This document shows, in pieces, positions 1 through 9,214 of a stretch of 64,000 bases of DNA. Origin of the DNA: Desulforamulus reducens MI-1 (lineage in GTDB: Bacteria; Bacillota; Desulfotomaculia; Desulfotomaculales; Desulfotomaculaceae); contig NC_009253.1 in the NCBI RefSeq assembly GCF_000016165.1, positions 1,088,332 through 1,152,331 of the forward strand, written 5' to 3'. The notes under the pieces were generated by a model. That model was not told where the DNA came from. It ran no database searches and saw only the letters and a list, made by a program, of their open reading frames with translations. The number at the start of each line of letters is the position of its first letter. Within the stretch, counting starts at the first letter, position 1. The translations under genes were made by a program, and so were the position numbers.

Positions 1-18
1 GGTCGAGCGAAGCGAAGA

Positions 19-122
19 TTCTTGACTTCATGTGCTAGACTGAATAGACCCGACCGAGGTAACCAGATTTTAGCGTATATCCGTCGGTCGGGTAATTTTA
101 AATTAGCACATGGAGTCAAGAA
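19..122. repeat. Long nested inverted repeat (hairpin element)
   Basis: Positions 19-37 and 104-122 are complementary over 19 bp, including one G:U pair as RNA. Inside, 48-57 (ACCCGACCGA) pairs with 84-93 over 10 bp, leaving a loop of about 26 nt. No coding frame crosses it. It could be a transcript end, the end of a mobile element, or a structured RNA belonging to a gene upstream of the window. There is no T-run after the outer stem, so it is not a typical intrinsic terminator. Confidence 0.6.
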
Positions 123-488
123 CGGTGGCCAGGTTACTACCAGACCACTGCACATAATCAATATCTTAATGAAATATTAAGCAATTCTATGAAACAGGAA
201 GCAATACTTGTGTTTTATGTGTCTATTTAACGGGGGACGCCGCACTCACGAAACAGTGTCCAGAAAACTGAGAATGCCTCAATTAAGTTTATTTTGTTTT
301 TTCAGATTACGGGAGGTCTATACTACCAATAAGCTATAAATATATAGAAATATTTTTATAATCAGCAGGAGATTTGAATGGCAATTAGAAAATACTATGT
401 AAATAGGGAATAAGTCCTAAATTTAGAGGTTATTCTTTACATAAGTTAATATTTGCTACAATAAATAACCAAGAAGGTGATTATACAC
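123..488. other. Non-coding stretch before the first gene, possible weak promoter
   Basis: No convincing gene lies here. TTTACA (436-441) and TACAAT (457-462) resemble sigma-A boxes, but the 15-nt spacer is short. An 11-codon frame at 378-413 has an upstream AGGAGA and is probably chance. Nothing else was recognised. Confidence 0.35.
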
Positions 489-860
489 TTGACTAGTAAT
501 TTTCAGTTTTCCTCACGTCCGTCAGAACCTATCCGGAAGGCTGAACTATCAATCCGGTTATCAGAGTTTGAAATCCCTCCCATGAGGGATGTTTTATTGG
601 TAGGAAAGAAAGCACCCATTGGACCGGAGGCTGTACGTCATATGGTTGATGCGCTATCTCCAGATCAATATGAGATAATCCGTATGGATCATCCTTTATT
701 TGAAGCTGCCGTGATAAAGAAATCGATGCTGAAATTAATGCCACAGGAAAAGTTACTGCCGATACTTCTGGAAGAAGGGGAACGTGTGTCATCGGATAGC
801 TCGTTGTTAAAGGCTCAAATCAATATTGAGATCCAAGTAACCAGAGGAGTAGAATTGTAA
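489..860 (+). CDS. Hypothetical protein, about 123 aa
   Basis: I do not recognise the family. A GTG at 477 is in frame, but the TTG at 489 is preferred because GAAGGTGA (474-480) lies 8 nt upstream of it. The protein is soluble, with no signal peptide or membrane segment. It is mixed alpha/beta, with a central stretch containing VGKKAPIGPEAV and a C-terminal segment (IEIQVTRG) that ends in the TAATG junction shared with the next gene. The 1-nt overlap argues for translational coupling with the CBS-GGDEF gene and therefore for a related, possibly signalling, role. That is inference from position only. Confidence 0.6.
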   Translation: MTSNFQFSSRPSEPIRKAELSIRLSEFEIPPMRDVLLVGKKAPIGPEAVRHMVDALSPDQYEIIRMDHPLFEAAVIKKSMLKLMPQEKLLPILLEEGERVSSDSSLLKAQINIEIQVTRGVEL

Positions 861-1711
861 TGAATTGTGTGGAACAAATCATGATAAGAGAACTAATTAC
901 TATTTCCCCGTTCGATTCTGTCGGACGGGTTGTTAATGTAATGGAAAAACACAAAATAGGTGGTTTGCCGGTCCTGGAAAATAAACGTCTGGTGGGAATT
1001 ATAACATCTCGGGATGTGAGAAAGGCTCATCCAAATCGATTGGTAGCAGATGCAATGAGCAGAGAGGTTGTAACCGTTATGCCTCAATTTTCTCTTTGGC
1101 AGGCTAAGGAACTGATGGAAAATCACTGTATCGAGCGGTTAGTGGTGTTAAAAGAAGATTATCCAGTTGGTCTGATCACAAAGTCGGGTCTTATAACGGA
1201 GCTGGGAAAATATACTGATGCGCTAACAGGTTTGCCTAGGGCGGAGTTCTTATATGATAAGGCCCTGGAATTCTTACGGAAAGGGCAAGAGATTGCTATC
1301 ATTTTTTTAGATCTGGATGACTTTGGCTTTATAGATAAACAATTTGGCCATGTGGTAGGGGATGAAATCCTACGTCAGATGGCTCAAGTATTAAAGGGTA
1401 CAACTCAAGATAAGCTGGATTATCTATGTCGCTATGCGGGAGACGAATTTGCCATTGTAACAATAAGACCTTGGGAGGATGCCCAAAGGCTGGCACAGGG
1501 GATTGTTGAAGCCATTTCTCTGGAAAAATGGCCCCAGTTAATTAATGTTAAGGGGTCAGCGGGGGTTGTGGGAAGTCAGATCATGTGTTGCCATTCAATT
1601 AATAGGGAAGCAGATGTGATATCTGACCTCTTCAATATGGCCAGCTTGGCTTCGACGAAAGCCAAAAAGGAAGAAGGCTCCATTGTAATTGCAGGACAAG
1701 TTAAGTTATAA
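860..1711 (+). CDS. CBS-CBS-GGDEF protein (putative diguanylate cyclase, AGDEF variant)
   Basis: Two CBS repeats occupy roughly residues 5-115 (the first includes GIITSRDV; the second ends near VGLITKSG), followed by a GGDEF domain from about 118 (LTGLPR). The metal and substrate motif DLDDF is at 151-155, and the signature loop reads AGDEF at 193-197 instead of GGDEF. The product inhibition site RxxD is replaced by DKLD (184-187). Active AGDEF cyclases are known, so cyclic-di-GMP synthesis is plausible but unproven. CBS pairs usually bind adenine nucleotides, so energy status could control output. The protein is cytosolic, with no membrane segment. The start ATG overlaps the stop of the preceding gene. 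It lies 17 kb upstream of a cyclic-di-GMP riboswitch. Confidence 0.85.
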   Translation: MNCVEQIMIRELITISPFDSVGRVVNVMEKHKIGGLPVLENKRLVGIITSRDVRKAHPNRLVADAMSREVVTVMPQFSLWQAKELMENHCIERLVVLKEDYPVGLITKSGLITELGKYTDALTGLPRAEFLYDKALEFLRKGQEIAIIFLDLDDFGFIDKQFGHVVGDEILRQMAQVLKGTTQDKLDYLCRYAGDEFAIVTIRPWEDAQRLAQGIVEAISLEKWPQLINVKGSAGVVGSQIMCCHSINREADVISDLFNMASLASTKAKKEEGSIVIAGQVKL

Positions 1712-1828
1712 GCAAGGGAACATCAATGAATTACCTCTATTAAATTGAGTCATTAATATAGTTATGAAGGGAATTCCATTTAGGTCTATCCCTTGAAATA
1801 TAACAAGGGAGCAGTTGTTGATGGGAAG

Positions 1829-1858
1829 TTGACGGCGGATACCAAATAAAGGTAAAAT
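1829..1858 (+). promoter_or_regulatory. Sigma-A type promoter for yqeG-aro genes
   Basis: TTGACG at 1829-1834 and TAAAAT at 1853-1858 are separated by 18 nt, 45 nt before yqeG. The spacing and both boxes fit a vegetative promoter. It probably serves yqeG-aroE-aroC-aroK-aroB, which are closely spaced. Confidence 0.6.
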
Positions 1859-1902
1859 AAGAGCAACTCTATTACGACATCACATTAAAAATGGGGGAGA
1901 CC

Positions 1903-2406
1903 ATGTTAGCAAAGCTTTATCCTAAGCTGTTCGTACCCTCTTTATTTGATATCAACCTGTCAGACTTAAAGAGAGCAGGCATAAAGGCCATACTATTTGA
2001 TATTGATAATACGTTAATTCCCTGGGATCGAAAGGATTTGGATCCCAAAATTGAAAAGTGGTTTCGCAGCCTTGGTCAAGAGGGCTTCAAACTGTGTTTT
2101 GTATCCAATAACGATGAAAGAAGGGTTATAGCCTTAACTTCTTTATTACAGGTACCCGGTGTTCATAAGGCTGCAAAACCCCGTCGTAAAGGTTTACGCA
2201 GAGCTCTTAGAATTTTGGGGACCGATATTCATGAAACTGCTCTGGTTGGGGATCAAGTTTTTACAGATGTTCTAGCTGGCAATCGGCTGGGCTTGTATAC
2301 AATCCTAGTGGCTCCATTGGCCGGCAAGGAATTTATCGGAACAAGAATAAATAGAAAATTAGAGAAGTTAGTTTTAAGACGCATTAAAAAAAGGTATTTG
2401 AAATAA
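1903..2406 (+). CDS. yqeG: YqeG-family HAD phosphatase
   Basis: This 167-aa HAD-superfamily protein belongs to the YqeG/subfamily IIIA group, whose cellular substrate is not established. Motif I is DIDNT (Asp33 nucleophile, Asp35), motif II is the VSNN region near 67-70, a lysine follows in the AKPRRKG stretch, and motif IV is VGDQVFTD. Another ATG at 1891 is in frame, but the family begins with the ML..LYP-type sequence encoded from 1903, and a GGGGGAG sits just before it, though the gap is short. The gene precedes aroE by 46 nt. In Bacillus yqeG also lies next to aroE-like genes. Confidence 0.85.
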   Translation: MLAKLYPKLFVPSLFDINLSDLKRAGIKAILFDIDNTLIPWDRKDLDPKIEKWFRSLGQEGFKLCFVSNNDERRVIALTSLLQVPGVHKAAKPRRKGLRRALRILGTDIHETALVGDQVFTDVLAGNRLGLYTILVAPLAGKEFIGTRINRKLEKLVLRRIKKRYLK

Positions 2407-2452
2407 CGCTTGGTCAGGGGCCAAGCTTTTCTTACATCCGGGAGGGAATTTA

Positions 2453-3328
2453 ATGGGACATTGTAGAATAAATGGAAAGACCCAAGTGTGTGGTTTGTTT
2501 GGTTTTCCGGTGGAACACTCCTTTTCTCCGGCTATGCATAATGCAGCTTTTCAGCAATTAGATTTGAATTGGACCTATGTTCCCTTTCGTGTTCACCCGG
2601 ATAACCTTAAACAAGCAGTTACAGGAATCTTTTCATTAAATATGGCTGGTGTCAATGTTACGGTACCCCATAAACAGAGGGTTATGCCTTTTTTAGATGA
2701 ACTGGAGCCGGCTGCTCGAATCATTGGGGCAGTTAATACCATTGTTAACAACAATGGTAAACTTGTGGGCTACAATACCGACGGCAAAGGTTTTGTTCGA
2801 GCATTAACCGAAGAGGCTCGTTTTAACCCCCTAGGAAAAAGTGCAATTCTTATTGGCGCAGGGGGAGCTGCCCGGGCCGTTGCAGTACAACTGGCCCTTT
2901 CTGGACTACGAACCATTTACATAACCAACCGTAATCAAGAAAAAGCTGAAGAGTTGGCCAGAGATATCCTTGAATCCACTGACACCAGTGCCAGCATGAT
3001 ACCCTGGGGGAATAACCTCTTAGGGAAACGGATGGTTGAAGTAGACTTGGTGGTACAGGCCACGCCCCTTGGTATGAGCCCGGAAGTGGATCAAGTGCCG
3101 GAGTTTCCCTTTCAGATGTTAACTCCTCAACACCTTGTTTGTGATTTAATCTATAATCCGGAACAAACATGCTTTCTTAGAAGAGCAAAGAGCAGGGGCA
3201 GCAAAACCATGAATGGTTTGGCAATGCTGCTCTATCAGGGAGTTTTAGCCTTTGAATTATGGACAGGTTTTACGGCGCCGGTGGATGTTATGAGGAATGT
3301 GTTGCATAAGCAAGTTGCTAAAGGTTAG
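2453..3328 (+). CDS. aroE: Shikimate dehydrogenase (NADP+)
   Basis: Reduces 3-dehydroshikimate to shikimate with NADPH in chorismate synthesis. The 291 aa match the family length. The N-terminal substrate-binding part has SFSPAMHN near residue 23 and NVTVPHK with the catalytic Lys74. NTDGKGF provides the catalytic Asp. The Rossmann domain has GAGGAARAV and the [10 protein letters not shown] segment typical of NADP-binding AroE. An SD GGGAGGG lies at the right distance before ATG 2453. It is followed after 10 nt by aroC, giving an aroE-C-K-B operon. Confidence 0.95.
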   Translation: MGHCRINGKTQVCGLFGFPVEHSFSPAMHNAAFQQLDLNWTYVPFRVHPDNLKQAVTGIFSLNMAGVNVTVPHKQRVMPFLDELEPAARIIGAVNTIVNNNGKLVGYNTDGKGFVRALTEEARFNPLGKSAILIGAGGAARAVAVQLALSGLRTIYITNRNQEKAEELARDILESTDTSASMIPWGNNLLGKRMVEVDLVVQATPLGMSPEVDQVPEFPFQMLTPQHLVCDLIYNPEQTCFLRRAKSRGSKTMNGLAMLLYQGVLAFELWTGFTAPVDVMRNVLHKQVAKG

Positions 3329-3338
3329 GAGTGATTGC

Positions 3339-4502
3339 ATGTTACGTTTTCTTACCGCAGGGGAGTCCCACGGACCTGCCCTCACAGCCATTGTGGAGGG
3401 CATGGTGGCCGGGCTACCCGTCACTCATGAATATATAAATACCCAACTGGCCAGAAGGCAAGGGGGTTATGGTAGGGGTGGCCGGATGAAAATTGAAAAG
3501 GATGAGGTTCAGTTTTTATCTGGCATACGAGGTGGATATACCACCGGAAGCCCCATAACTTTGCAAATTGCCAACAGGGATTGGCAGAATTGGTGTCATA
3601 TTATGGCTTCTGGACCGGATGCCCTGCTGGATGAAAGGGTGGTTACCCGACCTAGGCCGGGTCATGCAGATTTACCCGGTGCCATAAAATATGATCATTC
3701 AGACATACGCAATATATTGGAACGTTCCAGTGCAAGGGAAACAGCTGCCCGAGTAGCTGTGGGTTCTATGGCCCGTTGTCTACTGGAGGAACTGGATATT
3801 AAGCTCGTGGGGTTTGTGTGTAGTATTGGTTCCATAAAAGCCAGTGTGGCAGAAAACCTGTCCATTGAGGATCTAGTGGCAAGAACCCAATCTTCACAGC
3901 TTTTTTGCCCAGATGAACAGGCAGAAGAAGCTATGGTTAAGGAAATTGATCAAGCAAAGGAAACGGGTGATTCCCTGGGAGGCGTTTTTGAAGTAAGGGT
4001 CTATGGAGTACCGGTGGGATTGGGGAGTCATGTTCAGTGGGATCGTAAACTGGACAGCCGATTGGCCGGTGCAATGATGGGAATTCAAGCTATAAAAGGT
4101 GTAGAAATAGGTCTAGGTTTTGGTGCTGCAGCGGTTCCTGGTTCTCAGGTACACGATGAGATCTACTATGCTGCTCAAAGAGGATTTTATAGAGGGTCTA
4201 ATCGCGCAGGCGGAATTGAAGGAGGTATCACCAATGGTGAGCCGCTTATTCTAAGAGCAGCTATGAAACCCATACCAACCCTATATAAACCTTTGCGCAG
4301 TGTGGATATAAAAAATAAAGAACCTTACTTAGCATCAGTCGAAAGATCTGATGTATGTGCAGTTCCTGCTGCCTGTGTGGTGGGAGAAGCCGTGGTGGCA
4401 TGGGAACTGGCTGTTGCCTTGATGGAAAAATTTGGTGGAGATAGCCTTGGGGAAATCAAAGCAAGACTAAACCAGTGGCAGCAATGGGTTAGGCAGGTGT
4501 AA
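3339..4502 (+). CDS. aroC: Chorismate synthase
   Basis: Last step of the shikimate pathway: EPSP to chorismate with reduced FMN. The 387-aa protein starts [12 protein letters not shown] at ATG 3339, behind TAGGAGTGA. Longer upstream frames would overlap aroE and lack conservation. Diagnostic motifs are GESHG near the N-terminus, [12 protein letters not shown] around residue 40, and [12 protein letters not shown] near 130. The gene ends 1 nt before aroK, which implies coupled translation. Confidence 0.96.
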   Translation: MLRFLTAGESHGPALTAIVEGMVAGLPVTHEYINTQLARRQGGYGRGGRMKIEKDEVQFLSGIRGGYTTGSPITLQIANRDWQNWCHIMASGPDALLDERVVTRPRPGHADLPGAIKYDHSDIRNILERSSARETAARVAVGSMARCLLEELDIKLVGFVCSIGSIKASVAENLSIEDLVARTQSSQLFCPDEQAEEAMVKEIDQAKETGDSLGGVFEVRVYGVPVGLGSHVQWDRKLDSRLAGAMMGIQAIKGVEIGLGFGAAAVPGSQVHDEIYYAAQRGFYRGSNRAGGIEGGITNGEPLILRAAMKPIPTLYKPLRSVDIKNKEPYLASVERSDVCAVPAACVVGEAVVAWELAVALMEKFGGDSLGEIKARLNQWQQWVRQV

Positions 4503-4503
4503 G

Positions 4504-5037
4504 ATGAAGAACATTGTACTAGTTGGTTTTATGGGTTCCGGCAAAAGTTCCATCGGTCATCGTCTGGCAAGAAAATTAGGGTATCAGTTTGTGGATACAG
4601 ACTATGCCATCGAGGAAGTTACTGGACTCACAGTGGAACAAATCTTTGCTAAACATGGCATTAAACGCTTTCGAGGTGAAGAGGTTTTACTGGTAAGTAA
4701 GTTGGCAGATAAAGAAGGAGTTGTCATTGCCACCGGCGGTGGCTTAGTTCTGAATTCGCAAAACGTAGAAAAGCTTCAGCAGAATGGCATATTTATTTGT
4801 CTGCAGGCCTCCCCGGAAACCATCTGCAAGAGAGTAAAAAACAAAAGAACACGTCCATTACTGGCCAGGGGTAATCTGAAAGAAAAGGTTATAAAACTGC
4901 TGCAGGAACGAAAAGATGCCTATGACATGGCAGATTTGACAATTAGTACCGATCATTTAGAACCAGATGATATTGTTAAAATCATCTATAAGTTTCTTTT
5001 GGAGAGGGGAGTCATTCATGGGAACCATTCAGGTTGA
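4504..5037 (+). CDS. aroK: Shikimate kinase
   Basis: Phosphorylates shikimate at the 3-hydroxyl using ATP. It is a 177-aa P-loop NMP-kinase-like enzyme. The Walker A sequence GFMGSGKSS is at about residues 8-16, the shikimate-binding Asp lies in VDTDYAIEE, the GGG motif is in ATGGGLV, and the lid region carries RTRPLL. Its last 20 nt overlap the start of aroB. Confidence 0.95.
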   Translation: MKNIVLVGFMGSGKSSIGHRLARKLGYQFVDTDYAIEEVTGLTVEQIFAKHGIKRFRGEEVLLVSKLADKEGVVIATGGGLVLNSQNVEKLQQNGIFICLQASPETICKRVKNKRTRPLLARGNLKEKVIKLLQERKDAYDMADLTISTDHLEPDDIVKIIYKFLLERGVIHGNHSG

Positions 5038-6097
5038 CTTAGGTAACCGCAGTTATCCTATTTATATAGCAAGCGCTATTCTAGATAAGATAGGCACCTA
5101 TTTGTCAGAACAACCTCTGGGTAAAAAGGTTCTGCTGGTTACGGATCAGCAAGTGGCCCCTCTTTATGCACCAAGGGTAATCGAGTCCTTAAAGAATGCG
5201 GGTTTTAAGGTGGCTGTTGCAGAGATACCAGCAGGAGAACCATCCAAAACCCTGGAGCAGGCTAGTAGGTTATATGATTTAGCCTTTGACCATGCCTTAG
5301 ATCGCCAATCTTCTGTCATTGCCCTAGGGGGAGGTGTTGTAGGAGACTTGGCAGGTTTTGTAGCAGCTACCTATATGAGGGGCGTACCCTTTATTCAAAT
5401 ACCCACTACCCTGCTGGCTCAGGTGGATAGCAGTGTGGGGGGGAAGGTAGCGGTTAATCACTCCCGGGGGAAAAATATGATTGGCGCCTTTTACCAACCT
5501 CAAATGGTAATGATTGATGTGGCTACCTTACAGACGTTACCCGAGCGTGAACTAAAGGCGGGTTTAGCAGAAGTTATTAAGTACGGAGTGATTTGGGATG
5601 GCAGCTTTTTTACTTGGCTGGAGAAAAACTACTCCCGAATACTTAATTTAGACACTACGGCATTGGAACAGGTGGCCGAAACCTGCTGTAAAATTAAAGC
5701 CTCTGTGGTTGAACAAGACGAAAGGGAACAAGGTTGCCGGGCAATTCTAAATTACGGTCATACAGTGGGGCATGCCATTGAATCTCTGAGTGGTTATGGT
5801 ACTTACTTACATGGTGAAGCGGTGGCCATGGGCATGATCAGCGCGGCCCGCTTGGCTCTTAACGAAGGAATTCTTTCCCAACAAGATTTTGAGAGAATCT
5901 ACCGTTTGATTTCTGCAGTGGGATTGCCTACGGAGTTGCCCCGGGGCTTGGGACCACAGGACATAATAGATTCTATGTATCATGATAAAAAGACCGTTCT
6001 AGGTAAACTGGTTTTTGTTTTGCCCCGCAGCCTTGGTCAGGTGGATATATTCAAGGATGTAAAAGAGGCTGATATCTTAGCTGTCCTTAGTCAGTAA
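5018..6097 (+). CDS. aroB: 3-dehydroquinate synthase
   Basis: Converts DAHP to 3-dehydroquinate using NAD+ and a divalent metal (second step of the shikimate pathway). At 359 aa it has the usual family length. The start ATG 5018 follows GGAGAGGGGAG and lies inside the aroK 3' end. NAD-binding GGGVVGDLAGF, IPTTLLAQVDSSVGGKVAVN, and the metal ligands in AEVIKYG, NYGHTVGHAIE and YLHGEAVAMG are present. It closes the aro run. The next gene starts 44 nt later and belongs to the first filament locus, with a short AACAGT/ACTGTT hairpin between them. Confidence 0.96.
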   Translation: MGTIQVDLGNRSYPIYIASAILDKIGTYLSEQPLGKKVLLVTDQQVAPLYAPRVIESLKNAGFKVAVAEIPAGEPSKTLEQASRLYDLAFDHALDRQSSVIALGGGVVGDLAGFVAATYMRGVPFIQIPTTLLAQVDSSVGGKVAVNHSRGKNMIGAFYQPQMVMIDVATLQTLPERELKAGLAEVIKYGVIWDGSFFTWLEKNYSRILNLDTTALEQVAETCCKIKASVVEQDEREQGCRAILNYGHTVGHAIESLSGYGTYLHGEAVAMGMISAARLALNEGILSQQDFERIYRLISAVGLPTELPRGLGPQDIIDSMYHDKKTVLGKLVFVLPRSLGQVDIFKDVKEADILAVLSQ

Positions 6098-6141
6098 ACA
6101 GTGGGATACTGTTAAACTAGATTTTATTGCAGGGTGATGGG

Positions 6142-7806
6142 ATGCTAACCGTTGCACCGAAAAGTTTAATAGGCAATATTCTTCTTGAAAAGGGTGCCAT
6201 AAGTCAACAGCAGCTAAGGGAAGCCCTAAATAACCATCGTCAGACCGATCAACCTTTGGGACAAGTACTTGTTGATTTGGGTTATGTCACTAAGAAACAA
6301 GTATCCCAATATTTGGATTACCAGGAGCAAATGGAAGAAGAAGTCATTCATATACAGGAAATTGATAAAGCCCTTCTAAAGCTCTTCTCGGAACAGATCC
6401 TTCGCAGATATAAGATATTTCCTCTTTTTAAAAAGGGCAATAAACTAACTGTTGCTATGGCGGAACCAGCCAATGTGATTGCCATTGATGATTTAAAAGT
6501 GATTTCCAATCTGGATATTGTGCCGGTGGAGGTTCAGGAGCAGATCATTGAATTAGCCATAGACCTCTACTACGACATTACAAAAAGGGAAGTAAACGAT
6601 AAAGAACAAAGATTAGTCATTACGGATGAAGAAGAAGTCCCCATTATTCAGTTAGTTTACCAAATCATTGACAGGGCCATTGACCAAGGGGCCAGTGACA
6701 TTCATATTGAACCTCAGGAAAAGAGAGTGAGGATCCGATACCGTATTGATGGGATGCTGATACTGGGCATGGAATTAGCACCTACACTAGATAAAGCCAT
6801 CATTTCCAGAATAAAGATCATGTCGCAACTGAATATTGCCGAAAAAAGAGTACCCCAGGATGGCCGCATCCAGTATGGGAAGCAAAGCCGGAATTTTGAT
6901 CTGCGGGTTTCCACTATGCCCACAGTCTATGGGGAAAAGGCAGTTATTCGGATTCTAAATCCCGAAAGCATAAAAAAATACCAGCTTGCACAATTGGGAT
7001 TCTCCGCCTATAATTTGAAGAGCTTTCAGAAATGTCTTAGGGCCACCAGTGGGATGGTACTAATTACCGGCCCCACAGGTTGTGGTAAAACAACAACCCT
7101 ATACGCTATTCTAAATGAACTAAACCTTGAGGACAGAAATTTTAGTACCATTGAAGACCCGGTAGAATACCGTCTGGAAGGAATTAATCAGACCCAGGTT
7201 AATACCAAGACGGGCATGACCTTTGCCGTAGGGTTACGTGCTCTTTTGCGGCAGGATCCAGATATCATTATGGTGGGTGAAATTCGAGACCGGGAAACTG
7301 CTGAAATTGCTGTAACTGCAGCCGGTACAGGACACTTGGTATTTTCTACCTTGCATACTAACGATGCACTGGGTGCACTGGACAGGCTTATTCACATGGG
7401 GCTTGAGATTTTTCAAGTGGCTTCCTCTGTATTGGTGGTTGTAGCACAGCGCCTGGTTCGCAAGCTCTGTCCCTACTGCAAGGAGGGCTACTTAGTTGAA
7501 ACCAAGTCTCCTGAATATGCTTTTTTACAAAGCACTCCTTGGCAGGATCATATTTTTTATAAAGCAAAAGGTTGTGTGCATTGCAACTTTATTGGCTATC
7601 GCGGGCGCATGGCCATACAAGAGGTGTTGCAAGTTAATGGTAATATCCGTAAACTGCTGGTAGAAAGGGCTCCTAGCGGTGAATTAAAGAAAGCAGCCCT
7701 CCAGGGGGGCATGACAACCCTTAAAACTGATGGTATAGAGAAGGCCCTTCAGGGCTTAACCAGTATCCCAGAAGTTATGCGGGTGGCCTATTCCGATGAG
7801 GAATAG
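6142..7806 (+). CDS. pilB: Type IV filament assembly ATPase (GspE/PilB family)
   Basis: Cytoplasmic hexameric ATPase that powers pilin polymerisation. The 554-aa protein has an N-terminal MshEN/GspE-N domain (residues about 5-140), then the T2SSE ATPase domain. Walker A GPTGCGKTTT begins at residue 310, Walker B with DPDIIMVGEIRD begins near 372, and a zinc site has Cys443/446 and Cys478/481. The start ATG 6142 is chosen for the AGGGTGAT just upstream rather than TTG 6127. This is the first gene of locus 1. No retraction ATPase is found in this locus, which resembles a type II secretion or competence-type pseudopilus system. Confidence 0.93.
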   Translation: MLTVAPKSLIGNILLEKGAISQQQLREALNNHRQTDQPLGQVLVDLGYVTKKQVSQYLDYQEQMEEEVIHIQEIDKALLKLFSEQILRRYKIFPLFKKGNKLTVAMAEPANVIAIDDLKVISNLDIVPVEVQEQIIELAIDLYYDITKREVNDKEQRLVITDEEEVPIIQLVYQIIDRAIDQGASDIHIEPQEKRVRIRYRIDGMLILGMELAPTLDKAIISRIKIMSQLNIAEKRVPQDGRIQYGKQSRNFDLRVSTMPTVYGEKAVIRILNPESIKKYQLAQLGFSAYNLKSFQKCLRATSGMVLITGPTGCGKTTTLYAILNELNLEDRNFSTIEDPVEYRLEGINQTQVNTKTGMTFAVGLRALLRQDPDIIMVGEIRDRETAEIAVTAAGTGHLVFSTLHTNDALGALDRLIHMGLEIFQVASSVLVVVAQRLVRKLCPYCKEGYLVETKSPEYAFLQSTPWQDHIFYKAKGCVHCNFIGYRGRMAIQEVLQVNGNIRKLLVERAPSGELKKAALQGGMTTLKTDGIEKALQGLTSIPEVMRVAYSDEE

Positions 7807-7878
7807 GAAGGATGTTCTAAAAACTTGTTAAGTTATTGCCTATTTTATATTTAAGAATCTTAAATATATTAATTTTAA

Positions 7879-7903
7879 TTCCTGATTCTGCAGGGATTTT
7901 TTT
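7879..7903 (+). terminator. Possible weak intrinsic terminator between pilB and pilC
   Basis: TTCCTG (7879-7884) pairs with CAGGGA (7891-7896), including one G:T, and is followed by seven Ts. The stem is only 6 bp, so it may attenuate rather than stop transcription. Confidence 0.4.
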
Positions 7904-7971
7904 ATTGGTGTTGAAAATACAGAATAATTTGTAAATATTTTTCATTTTTTGAAATTTGAAGGGTGATATCT

Positions 7972-9177
7972 ATGGCTGTGTTTTTTAAATATCAGGCCAA
8001 AAAGTATTCAGGAGAAGAAGTTAGGGGCCGGATAAAAGCAGATCATAAAAATACAGCCCTTCAGATGCTCCGGAAACAAAGACTTTTTGTTACGAAAATA
8101 TGGCAAGTACCTGAACCAGGGTATCTGTCTGTAAAGATAAAATCAGGGGTACAGGTCAAAGAGTTGGCTCTTTTTTGTCGTCAATTTGCTACTCTAAGCA
8201 GTTCTGGAGTACCTATCGTTCAGAGCCTCTATCTTTTAAAAGAACAGACAGGGAATAAGGCTTTAAAGGGTGCTCTGGAGGCTATTGCAGAAGATCTCCA
8301 GGGGGGTAAGTCCCTGGGCCAAGCATTATCAAGTCACCACAAAATATTTTCAGCCTTTTTTATTAATATGGTTGAAGCGGGGGAGATGAGTGGCTCCCTA
8401 GATCATGTTTTGGACCGTTTGGCAGATTATTTTGAAAGGGCCTATGAATTAAGAGAAAAATTTAAAACGGCCATCACCTACCCTGCTTTCATCATGTCCA
8501 TGGCAATATGTACCATTGGTTGTGTTTTTATCTTTGTTCTTCCCACCTTTGCCCAAATCATCATAGAATTACAAGCTCCGATTTCTTTGCCCACAGCCAT
8601 CGTGATTCAAATCAGTGAATGGTTAAAGGGAAATTGGGTTAGCCTATTATTTTTTCCTCTTTTGTCAGGGTTATTGTATAAAAAGTATACCCAGACTCCC
8701 CAGGGGAAAAGGCGCTTGGATTACCTCACTTTGCAAACGCCTGTTTACGGAAAAATTGTTAAACAGATGAATATCGTACGTATCTGCCGGACGCTGGCTA
8801 TTCTTTTGGAAAGTGGCATTACTCTGATGACAGGGTTGGAGTTAATAAAAAACCAAACACGAAACACCCTTTTCAAAGAAGCCCTGGAGCAGGCCATTGA
8901 AAGTCTAAAAAAAGGAATTGGCTTGTCTGTACCTCTGCAAGAAAGTAGCTACTTTCCTCCTATGGTCAGTCATATGATTCGAGTGGGAGAGGAAACCGGA
9001 GGTTTAGATACGGTTCTGAGAAAAATTACAGATTTCTATGAAAAGGAAGTGCATCGAACCATTACCCGTCTGTCGACGTTATTGGAACCTGTCCTAATTT
9101 GTTTGATTGGGGGGATCATTAGCTTTATTATGATTTCTATTTTAATGCCAATTTTTAGCATTATGGATGCCATGTAA
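7972..9177 (+). CDS. pilC: Type IV filament inner-membrane platform protein (GspF/PilC family)
   Basis: Polytopic membrane platform that couples the assembly ATPase to pilin insertion. The 401 aa hold two GspF domains. Each has the pattern LALFCRQFATLSSSGVP or ICRTLAILLESGI and ends in a GEMSGSL/GEETGGLD motif. Hydrophobic segments are at about 165-195, 215-235 and 370-395. ATG 7972 is preferred because AAGGGTGAT precedes it. A second platform gene is in locus 2 at 21.7 kb. Confidence 0.93.
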   Translation: MAVFFKYQAKKYSGEEVRGRIKADHKNTALQMLRKQRLFVTKIWQVPEPGYLSVKIKSGVQVKELALFCRQFATLSSSGVPIVQSLYLLKEQTGNKALKGALEAIAEDLQGGKSLGQALSSHHKIFSAFFINMVEAGEMSGSLDHVLDRLADYFERAYELREKFKTAITYPAFIMSMAICTIGCVFIFVLPTFAQIIIELQAPISLPTAIVIQISEWLKGNWVSLLFFPLLSGLLYKKYTQTPQGKRRLDYLTLQTPVYGKIVKQMNIVRICRTLAILLESGITLMTGLELIKNQTRNTLFKEALEQAIESLKKGIGLSVPLQESSYFPPMVSHMIRVGEETGGLDTVLRKITDFYEKEVHRTITRLSTLLEPVLICLIGGIISFIMISILMPIFSIMDAM

Positions 9178-9214
9178 GTGGTTTATAAGAATACATTAGG
9201 GGAGGGGAAGTGTA

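Noticed and set aside
378-413. An 11-codon peptide with AGGAGA upstream
   Set aside because: Too short and isolated to support as a gene.
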